The translations under genes were made by a program, and so were the position numbers. Under the pieces are notes generated by a model. That model searched no databases and was not told the DNA's origin. It saw only the letters and a list, made by a program, of their open reading frames with translations. Positions 24,493-36,400 of a stretch of DNA of 64,000 nucleotides are shown here, piece by piece. The stretch covers positions 310,001 through 374,000 of the forward strand of contig JAQGBZ010000021.1 of NCBI GenBank assembly GCA_034687125.1. The letters run 5' to 3'. The stretch comes from Neelides folsomi. Lineage: Eukaryota; Arthropoda; Collembola; Neelipleona; Neelidae. Every line of letters starts with the position of its first letter. Within the stretch, counting starts at the first letter, position 1.

Positions 24493-27438
24493 TCTATCGA
24501 CATTAATGTCCTAGTAAATATTAAGTATCTATTTATAAATATTATTCCAACTTTAAATTTTACAATGTACCTCTATTACATTTCAATGGACCAATAAAAT
24601 TATATTTAAAAATAATTTTCATATCAAAAATCTTATTAATTTTTCACTACATTATAAGCAATAATGTTTATTTATAATTTAAATAATTTCCATTATTGTA
24701 ATCTTGTAAAGTTAAAAATTATTCCGATTATTTTCGGTATTGATGACTTTTTATGAGTTTATGATAAATGAAACAATCAATTCATAATGCTTTTCATATT
24801 ATAATTTATTGATTTGTGTGTATTGTTTAGTATTAAGTACCTTTTGTATGCTTAGGATTTAATAAGAAGCACTCGTGAGTTATTTTCACCATTAACAATG
24901 TAATTAGCAAGTTCTTTGATATTCGATTTTAATCTGAGTGAGCGAGGGAGTCGAATCACCCAAAGACCGAACACGATCAACAAATAGATACAATTCACAT
25001 CAACTACCCCAAATGACAACACATACGAGTAACGTTTAACGTTTTAAATTTCTGTTACGGAGCACACAATTTTCTAAACATGTTATTGGTTATGATTACT
25101 TATTTGTATAAACCCCTCACCCCACTTTCTTTATTAAGTATTCCTATTATTATAACCCATTATTTTAAGTAACAATGCGTATTTTACAGAATAATAGGAA
25201 ATTGACTCTCTATTATTGTAATAATACCGTTTTAACAATCAAAGACATCTTAATTTATTATTTACAACCCCAGAAAACCACTTTATAGTTTCAAAACTTC
25301 TAATATTTTAATACCTAATTTTTATTTAATTAGTTAACACTCCATCGGATAATTCAATATACGTATAATAATTGATTAGCTTTTAATATTCCCAACTTTC
25401 AATCTATCAATAAGAATAATCACTCACAAGGTTAGTTAATTTTATCAATAAACTTAAAATATTAAACACAATACATTGTCAGCGATTAAATGAGCGTTTG
25501 ATATTCTAAAGTCGAAATCAAACAGCAATGATTAATTATTAGCACGTTAATTAACTCTCTATATAATTTACTAAGAGGGTAAACGAAATCTTCTCAAATT
25601 ATAATTTAGATTAATACTTATGGTATGTCAAAATGTTAATTATGTACATTAATTAGAATTTGAGTATTTACAGCCATTCGAGTTCCTCAATTTTCACACG
25701 AACCTTCAATTAATTACTCATTTAATTATCATATAAGTATATATAACAATTTGAGTTATTTACAAAACGGCAGTAGTATTCTGTTTCACTTCCATACTCA
25801 CGTTTTCGTTGGGGTTGAAAATGTGTGTGATGGGGACCTCACCGGTAAACGCGTTCCTTTTTCATACTTAACTAATTATTTTATTTCATAATACAATATT
25901 TCCTAATTACTTCTTAAACTTGTCACAACAAGGAACCTTATGCTTTTTAACTCAATTTGTAATATATAACCTTATTTCTTCACATTTTATTTGTAGTAGA
26001 AGATAAACTTTTAATACGAATTTATTGAGTCAACTACATACATATTTCAAGCTTCGAATTATTCAAGAAATTAAAATTCTTCATTTGCTCTTTATTGTTT
26101 AATATTATCCTTATTGTTAATATAAAATTTATTGTTAAAATTTTCAAAACACACATTTTGGAAAATTAATGCTTTATGTATATTGAAACACGCTCTTTTA
26201 ATACAAATTTCATTTCCACTTTGACTCTTATATTATTTGTTTAAAACTAAAAAGCCATTGTTATTTCCTTTTTAATATAATATGGTATCTAAAAGTAATA
26301 TTTTAAAGACCATTTTAGATACATTAAATGAGTTAGTTTAGATAAATGTGTATTAAGACAATGTCATTTTATTTTGACTATCGGTTTATTATTGAATTAT
26401 TACGACTGTTTTTTTAAATTCAAAAGAATTGAGAAAGGTCCAATTTAACTTAAAATTATATTTTTGCAATGAAATTTACTTTAAAATGCCGCATGTTCAA
26501 ATGTATTTAAAAGGGTTAGTTAGAAAAGTTGAACTTGGCGTTTTCAAATTTTGTTGAATGCATAAATTGCTAACTTTACGTTAATTAATATATTAATTCA
26601 TATAAATATTTCGTTGTTCCACACGTCATATTGTGTATGATCCAACACAATTTAATAAATCATCCAAAGCATCATATTATCATACATACTCATAATATGT
26701 ACACGAAGAAGCGAAATGAGTATTCTTTTAAACTTTGATATATTTTATCTTAAATAATTTCGATCGTTATTGTTTCAAATATCGAACATAATAATTTCAC
26801 ATAATACCATGTTTGTTTAAAATATAAAGTCATAAACCATTGTAAAGTAACCCAATCTCCAATAGATCATTATTAGAGCTAAACGTGTGCCAAAGTTGTT
26901 GAAAGTATTTCCTAATTGTATCATGATGATGAGTATAAATTATGAGCATTTTGACTATTAATTACCTTCTCTTATTAAGTATTTACCTACCCTAGCCATT
27001 AGAGATTTAATTGATACGAATTAGTTTATATTTACAATATGAATTTATATTATGTTTAAATTAATATAGGTTAGTTATTAGATTTAAATTCCTTAAATGT
27101 ATTTCCTTCATGTACGTAAGATATACAAGAATGCCTTACCAGACTTACACGTGGGAATTGAGGACTAATTTCATAATTCATGTTTGTCTAGGATGTCGTG
27201 GAGGAGGAAGATTCATTATTTTATTACAATTTGAGCTTTAATCTCATCTTTCTCCAAGAAATCACACGTCGGCGTGTATATGGTGAGAGTAATTAGATTG
27301 GCTATATGTACGTACGATGAGTATAATTTAAAGAGAAGGCCTACTTGAGGGCTAAGAAGAAACTAGAGGAGCTTTTTTGACAAGAGGATTTCTCGGTGAT
27401 TGCAGGGGTCTCTCCTTTACTGGTTTTTGAGCACACAT
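24493..27438. other. AT-rich spacer between convergent DPM3 and nAChR beta1
   Basis: Apart from the two 3' ends, with a minus-strand AATAAA near 27218, I see no gene. The stretch is strongly AT-rich with no long frame on either strand. Confidence 0.6.
24593..24598 (+). terminator. Poly(A) signal downstream of DPM3
   Basis: AATAAA 100 nt after the DPM3 stop. It is the first clear plus-strand AATAAA after the histone-fold gene as well, so it may serve both. Confidence 0.6.
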
Positions 27439-30400
27439 TCACTTTCCTCTGTAGGTTTCAATGATTTTGTCCTGGTCGACGGGTTCGAAGATGTGGGGAG
27501 CGTTGCACAAAATTCCAAACGTCCCGCTCGCCGTCACAAGGAAAAAAATCCACAGTTGAAGACGGTCAATCACCATCGCCACGTACTTCCAGTCTTCCCG
27601 GATCTACGAGCAAAAAATCATTTTTACCCCAAGCCCTTCCTTAATGTCCAATTCCACTTTGATTTCGTCCTTTATTACTTGGATGTATTCATCCTCATTC
27701 CGCAGATGTTCGGCGATGAACTCGACAGCTTCCGTCGCTCGGAACGCCTCTGGAGTGAGCAGAAGCGAATCTGAAGATTCCGACTCGCGTCGCTCGCGTT
27801 CCTTTATTCAGTCAATTCACCAATTACTCAATTATTTACCAAAATTATAAATTTATTATCATAATTTGTATACATGTAATTTAATATTTTAATACTTAAT
27901 TCAATTTAATTTAATACAAAGCATTATTTAACATGATGTCTTTTATACAATTTATATTATCATAAATACATATTCATATTATTCATATCTCATTTAATGT
28001 ACACAAAGAGGTGAATTACCTTCCTGTTCATTTTGCAGTTTGGATGATGGAGGTCGGCGAGCTCGAGCGCCTCCAACGAGTGTTTGGGTGGGAGTTCTGG
28101 GAGATGAAATCCGGGATTGGGTGGCGGGGCTCGGTCTGTCCCGCCAAACCCGCCGCCTTCGCTCCCAGGCATTTCCATCATCCATCGGAGTCGCGTCTTC
28201 CGCGGCCTCCTCATACAGAGGTAGATCTATGAAAGAGAGAAAGTTTCATACAGCCCATCTGTCTTCACATTGACTCATCGATCCACGAGACGACCGCACC
28301 GAAAGATCGTCTTACACGCTATATAAGATCGTTTTACCTTTTAACTCTTATTAGACCCTTCCTTTACACATATTCTTTCAAAACTCTCAAGTCTTCCATA
28401 TAATTTATTATAACATTTATAATGCGTATATCGAAAGAAAAAGACAATGAAGATCTCTTTTTTGAATTCGCATATAAATACATGTTATAACAATTTCTTT
28501 CGAACACTTACTTTATACTTCCATTTGTTCCCCCTACTTTCACTCTGTATTCACTATGTAATATTAGGGAGAAAATGAGATCTTATGAATAGTTATATAA
28601 GAGAGACACTTGGTTCGTGAAGTAATAAAAGTGGAATCCATAATGCGTCTCACGCTCGCTCATTCATCAATTGTGAGTCGGAGTATATAATGATTACATT
28701 AACCTGACTCTCTCAAAAACTTTTCCCGAGTCGAAAACATAATTGGGTGGGAGCGAGGGAGTTGAAAAGCCGCCTCTCCTACGCTCCTTCCAAAACTCCT
28801 TCACAACCCGCGTTTTCACACACCTTTGAATTTGACATCAACATGAACAGACTTCCCCTCACTTCCCCCATTACTTCCGACTCCCAATTAATTGTGAAAT
28901 GTTAATTGAGGGATGTTCGGATGTTAATAGGCTTTTTAATGAAGAGACTCTGATAAACAGTTTTTAATAGACAGTTTTAATAGACAGCTCTATAATAGAA
29001 CTTCGAGTGGACAGTTTAATAGACAGTTCTATTGGTCAGTGTTTGCCAGTTCCTAGTCAATCATAATCAATACTTATTGTTTGTTAAACAGGAGAGTTTT
29101 AATATCTAAGTACAGATACTTATTGGGATTATAAATAGGATTTGATTATACGTGTAATTTCTTAATTTTACTAATTTAATTGTTGGGGGGTTCTTACGGG
29201 TAAATATTTGAGAAAGACGACGCGTATCCAATGGGGCATTCTGTGAGTGCGAGGCCCCCTGAAGTTCCAATTGATGATGACGACCGTGACGAGAATGGAG
29301 AAAGTGTTCATGATGAACGTGAAGAGGAGATACTTGGCGATGAGAGGGAGGACGAGCGACGTCGGCGGAAGAATCTTACTCACGAGGAGGAGGAACACAA
29401 CCAGTGAGAGGAGAATGCTGATCCCGAGCGTCACCTGAACGTCACATATTGTTTTGGTGAATTAGCCATTAATGGAAGGTTAATTGGGAATTAATTAGGA
29501 ATTATTTGATTATAAATATTGATGGTCGACCTTCTCCCCAGCTTCGGCTGGTAAGTAGAAGACGAGAACGCAAAGGAAGGAAATGAGCACCGTCGGCAGG
29601 ATCAAATTCACCGTGTAGAAAAGCGTCTTCCTCCGGATTGTGATGTAAAACGTAATGTCCGTCTCGGTGTGGTTGCCCGTGTAGACGTTCAAGTACGCAG
29701 GAACCTCGATGATGTCCCATGTCCCTGTTTAATTAAAACATTAATTACCATTTTGTTCCTCGAAGTTTATTTAAATGTATTCAAAATAAAGGGAGACTCG
29801 TTGGGAATTTAAATTGTTTTACCCGATTTCCAATAGTCGGAGAGATCGACAAAGTTCTTGTTGTTGTACAGGGAGAGTGACACTTGATCCCCGTTGAACG
29901 TCCATGATCCAAACTTCATTATACACGTTTGCTGATCGAACGGGAAATACGTCACGTCTATTGTACATGAGCTCTGAAAATTAACAAAAAATATTAATTC
30001 ATAACCAAACTACATGATTGTAGATGTAAGTAAATTGAAATAAAGTATAAATTGTAAATTAAATCCAACTTTTAGTAAATCCTTTTAAATTAATTTTAAA
30101 TTATAATAAAGTAATCATAATAAATAAAAAATTTAAAGTTCCGATTTCGGTAAATAGAGTCTATGATCTTACTAATATGTAAAATTAATACCTGATAAAT
30201 AGCAGGGGGAACCCATAACACTTCGCCAGTCGGGTATATCAATACATTAGATTTGTATCGAACTTCGTAATTCCCATCGGCACTGGAAGGATGAAATATT
30301 TAATTGAAAGCAGCAATTAAATAGTCAATTAATTGTAATTGTAATGACCGATTGTTTCTCACTTGTTGAAGAGGACAATGTCGGGTTTCCATACTTTATC

Positions 30401-33400
30401 TGGAGGAAGTCGAAGGACGCCGATTCCACCGTAGTCAGCCTCATCCCACCGCAACTGGTAGTCAGTCCACACCTGTAATGAAATTCTCTCACTTTCCCAC
30501 ACTTTCTCTTTCAGGGCACAAATGAGTGGAAGGAACATAAACAATCCCCGCGCTGTTCACAAATCATCGAGATCTCCTTTCCTTGTTGAGGATTAAAATC
30601 CAGGTCTCTTTGAATCCCATTACTCTCAATATTTGCTCTTCTGGAGGGGAATCCCGCATGTAATAAATGTATATTTGAGCATTCCTTCTGAGCCCACTTC
30701 ACACTTTTCCAAATAATGGATTTTCTATTATTCCACCCATTCGGCTCAGGCTTGTATTTTCCATTTTGAGGAGCTCGAGGGCCCTTTAACGAATTCTTTA
30801 ACAAATCATCCAATTCTTATTTACATCTGTATCTCTCCTCCCTGTTTCTCCTCCTATCTGCTGGGCCCTATTTCGCCAGGGAGAGAAGCTCCGGCTGGGT
30901 GTGTGATGTATGGGTGCAGTTAAGGTCCTTCCTTATTTCCTATTCATGCAAATGTTTTAAGGAATGGGGAGTTAAAAGACATTATGATAAAATTACTCTT
31001 TAACTTGTTTCGCAAAGTTCCTCAATAAGGAGCGGAAGAAAGTTTCGGGCCGGGCCTAATTTAGTGTAAAGACGTTCGTCGGAGAGGAAGAAGGATGGGA
31101 AAATGCTGATTTCCTGCATTCATTTCCACAAACTTTTTACGGCCCTTCCTAAGTTTGGAAGGTGGAGGGAAATCAGGGGAGAAGATTTTAAAACTTTGGA
31201 TCTTCCTACACAGGAGGAGATAAGGAAGAGGTCGGGCGGAGTTCACCTCAACAAAGACTCAACAACTTGAAGTTCTGTCAAGGACCGACTTTTCCACTCC
31301 CCGGTCACTCTCATTTCTCACACCTAGTCCACAAATGCCAGAAAGCCTCTTTCAACCCTTTCTCCAATAAATAAAAGACTCTTAATAACAAAATTAATTC
31401 CAATGTTTGCCTCAACACACACAATTACAAACAATTTGATATAACTACAGACTTAAGAACTTTCACAATATACGACATAACATTTAACATACTTTATATC
31501 TAATAGAATTTCTACTCCGTACTTATGTATACTAGAGTATAGATATTTACAGATATTGTATCTAGACATGATATACAGTTATACGGAACGATTTTATTAT
31601 ATCATTTAAAGTTTGCCAATTCTATTTCCTTTTGATGTTACAATGACTCTTATTACATTTAGAGCATTTAGATAGAAGACATAAGAAAGTATTCCTATTG
31701 TCCTATTAAAGAAGAATAAGGAGAAATAACGAAGGAAGCATTTTTGGTATAAATATAATAAAATCCTCTTTGTGCTGTGCGGAAGAGATAAGGAATAAAT
31801 CCAAGGAATCAACTCCTCTGTTTAAGTATGTAATGTCAATGTCGAATTTGTCTTTGAGGATCATCCGTCCAGACCCGCCCTTTCCCAGATGGAGAAATCC
31901 TTCTCCGAGCTCACAACAAATTATGATTTCCCTCTTAATTTCATCATTTACAATCCGACCGACTTATCTTTTCCTTCCTCAATTATTCACGTAGCTCCTA
32001 TTTAACTCTTAAATATTAAAAAAGCCAAGCGGCGAATGTCGGAGGAGCCTTCAAGGGAATGATAACAAATAAATACCTAAGGATGTATTATAGCATAATA
32101 CCTATAACTATACTTTCTTAATATTATGTAACATAGGACAAGTATTCTGTATTATAGTATCATGGATGTAAAATAAGGGTTTTGCATCGAGAGACTGTGC
32201 GGCAGTTCCAGGCTGTAATCTCACTTAACCCACTACTCATTCCTTCTACATTTCAACATAAATCTTGGATGGAGAGAGCGAGAAATCTCCGTCGGAATAT
32301 ATACGGTGGGATCAATCGATAGGCGAGATACGTATTTTACGTATGGAGATGTCTTCCTCCGATTCCTCCTTATCTCAATAGGAGCAATAGGAGATGTATG
32401 GGAAGGGTTATAATCTCTCTCTTTTCAGTCTTTTCCCTCCTTCCTTTCAAAAACAGTTTGTTGGATTGGTCCTCTTGAGAAATTCAATCGAAGGGTTTTA
32501 TGAGGAAGGAATGTAATCGGGTTAAGAGTTTTCCCTCCTCCCCGTTTACCCCTTTTGAGGAACCGCATTCTAATTCCCCATCTTTTATTTCCCACTCTCT
32601 TCACAAATTCGTAGTTAAACCTTTTTTTCATCTTTGCTTTTCTTGTTAAGGTAATCGGGTTTGCTCATTTCTATGCAAATTCTGAGAAATGGTATTGATT
32701 TCTTAATAGAATCACACATGTTCCTTTTCCGACTCACTCATTCATGAATTCATTCACTTTTCCCTGCTTTTACATCTTTTCTAATCGAATGAATGAACAA
32801 TTCAGATCCTCGGGTCTGATGAACAAAACTACATTATGAATAGAGATCAAACATCTAATTATTAATGTTGGTAATTTTAATATTAAATAAATCAAATGAG
32901 CTTCGAGGTAATTTTAATAATTCCTCTTAAGCTGCTTTATATCTGTTGGATGTATCGAGTCGTCTGTGTGGTGTCTGGGTTTTCCTAGGTTTTGGCTTCG
33001 ACTTCATCATGGATTTTGTTCCTAACAGGAATGGTTTACGCCCGGCTTAACAGCTCTCAGAGGTCCACACACTAATGGCATTTTGACATGCTTTCACCTC
33101 ACTATATTCTCAATCTCTCTATAGCCACTTAAATATATTTAGGAATTACGAGCTCAATACTCCTTTCACTACCCTATAAATTAAGGATTCGCTCCTTCTA
33201 AAAGCTTTAAGACTCAATCATTCAAGCTTTACTTAAAAATGCTCCACTTTCCCTTCAAATAAACACACTCTTGACTCTCATCCATGATAAATCATCCATC
33301 GGGAATTTATTCTCTCTATTTGAACATAATTTAAATACGATCTCCCTGAGCTTCCAAACAAATGAGGTTGAAGTTTAAATATGGTGAATACATAAATTGG

Positions 33401-36400
33401 TGACGTCAGGGTAGCGGGCGCGAAATTCGCATTACAAACTTCTAAGATTTATTCCTCCTAATTTATAATTAATTACAACATTAAATAAAGTCTATTTTAT
33501 AAATAAATAAAGAGAAAAATTTTCTTTATCTGATAGAAGTAAAAGTTTATCTATTTTGTAAAATTCTAGGTAACATTATAATTTTATAACATAACAAGAG
33601 TGTGCGTTTTCTCTACACAGAAATCAAGCCGACAACAACATCAAGAGCCTCTTGGCCCTAGTTTCTGGAGCAAAAAAGTAATGTCTGGGGAAGGTACACT
33701 AAAATCAACAAAGAGGAAATTCGACCCAAATTTTGTGATGTCACCAGAAACGAGCCAAAATGACAAATTCGACCACATATTAAAAATGCTTGAATCGCGA
33801 TTCAACGAAATTGACAAGAAACTTGAACCACTGACCAATCTTGTGCAAGAATCAGCTGATCAGAAGAGAAGAATCGAAGCTCTTGAACACGAACTTGACA
33901 CTCAAAAAGAATACTACGAAAGAAGAATCAATGCTCTTACCGAATAAACAGAGAATTGACAGAGATCAACGTAAATGTAACTTAATTGTGAAAGATGTCC
34001 CAGACAAAGAAAACGAAAACACAAAAGAACTGATAGAAAACTTGCTCAAACTCAAAGGAAAATCAGTAATCAAAGAATGTTACACGATCGGGCCAAATGA
34101 TCGCAAATTAAGACCAATAATGGTTAAATTTCACACAACCGAACAAAAATTCAACACATTCTCTCAAAGAAGAAAGATCGCACCAAACTTTTTCATCGAA
34201 GATGACCTTACCAAAGAACAACAAAGAGTGAATTACACAATTCGAAATCTTGCGAGAAACTTAGCAAAAGAAGGGAAAGAAGCTCAACCGGCAGGTCCGT
34301 TTATTTACATAAAAGAAGGAAGTGAGTTTAAAAAGTTCACAATTGATTCAGAAAATAAACTCGAAGAAGTGAAAAGAAATAAGCATCAATTTGTCAACAA
34401 GTAGAGAAAATTACCGGATCGGCCAAAAGAAGATCAACATAATTGACAAAATTCACCCTTACAACTCATCACATACTACAATATCGAAGGAATTGGACAA
34501 AAAGGAGGTGACTTTTATAGTTCATTAAATAATCTTGATTCAATTATTTTCTGTCTAACAGAAATCTTTTATGTGAGAAATTTCAATTGTGATATATTTA
34601 ACAATTATAATCTAATTTAAAGTTTAGTAATTAAACAAATTGGGAAAGGTAGGCCACAGCTAGGATATATCAAAGGTATTAAGAAAAAAGTGTCTTATGA
34701 AATTATCTATAAAAATGATTTCGCATGTATAATTAACGCAACATTTTCATAATTTTCGCATATATTCCACCAACTACTACTAAAAAAATATTTCCGGCAA
34801 TTGCCGGAATTATTTTTTTCATTTTTTTTACAAACCAGTTAAATCTTGTTATTTTATATTAGGATAGGTTAGGTTAGGTTAGTTAAGGAATTATAAAATG
34901 TCGTAATCAAACTAACCTAACCTACTCTAAAATAAGCGTTGAAACTGACGGCAATTGTCGGCGAAGGCAGTTGCCTAAATTTTCCGCAAATCCCGGCCGG
35001 AATACGGAAAGTCAGCCCAATTGACAATGTCAGGTTCTAGGCTTGAACTTTAGTTCACATTTCCCAATAAACTTAATATTTGAATGTTATAAATCCAATA
35101 GAAATAATAACTTTAAAATAAATAAAATCAAGTGGTTATATTTACACAAAGATGAATTTGTAAATAGTCTGAATAATAATTTAAAAACCCACCCATCTTT
35201 AACTTTAACACTAGATGAATGGTCTAAATATATTACAAATTGTTGTGTAAAAATAAGTATACCAACAATAAAACCCATAACAAACAGTGTTAGTCTCCCA
35301 ACTTGGTATGATAGCGAATGTAGGAAAAACAACAAAATTCTCAATCAATTATTAAGACTTTATAGAAAAGAACAGAGTGACTCAAACTTGAAAAATTATT
35401 TAAAATGTAAGAAAAGTATGAAAAGTATTTGTAAAATTAAAAAGCTGATTTATATTTGAAAATTAGTATTCATGTCAATTACAGTAAATGTGCTAAGGAT
35501 TTTTACTTATATTCTATTCAGAAAATCCGTGCAGGTGAGTTTGAAAAACCCGCACATAATTTCCAGAGATACGAATTTCAATTTCGGATTTTATTTATAG
35601 ATATTTACACGGATTTTCTGAATAGAATATAGCTGTAAATAAATTTAAACCATACAATATCAACGAAGCAATTATAAATCCCTCAATTTTTAGAGATTTT
35701 TTTGTACAGGTTTTTCACTGCTCTAATCCATTAAATGATCTAACACTTAAAAACAATAACATTGATGAGGATCTAGATTGTAACTTCACTTTAAATGAAT
35801 TAAGCAATGCATTAAAAAACTTTCAATAAATAAAGCTCCCGGGTTTGATGGAATCCCAAATGAAATATGGAACAGTATTAATGAACCTTTAAAAATCAAA
35901 CTTTTAGACTTTTAATTACATGTGGAACAATGGAGACTATCCAAAGGAATGGGGTAAAATAGTTTTGAATCCTCTATATAAAAAAGGTGACAATTCGATC
36001 GTCACAAACTATAGACTAATATCATTAGCAAAAACAAGTTTAAAACTCTACACGCAACTAATGACTAATAGATTTCAAATATACAATAACAAACACAACA
36101 TAATATCAGAATTTCGGTAAAAGTATTACTGAAAACTGCTCTTTATGTAACCTAAATGAGAAGGAAGATGTATACCACTTAATTTTTAAATGCCCTCACT
36201 ATGTTTGCGTAAGAAAACAGTGTAGTCTCTCTGTCAATTATGATAGATCTAATTATTTTAACATGTTTAATAACCTCACTTTAGAAAACAAAAATATATT
36301 TATACTTATAAATAATATATGTAAAATTAGAAAATTGTATTTAGAGGAATAATTATATTAATTTTAATTAAGTTAATTTTAATTTAAGGTATCCTATCAG

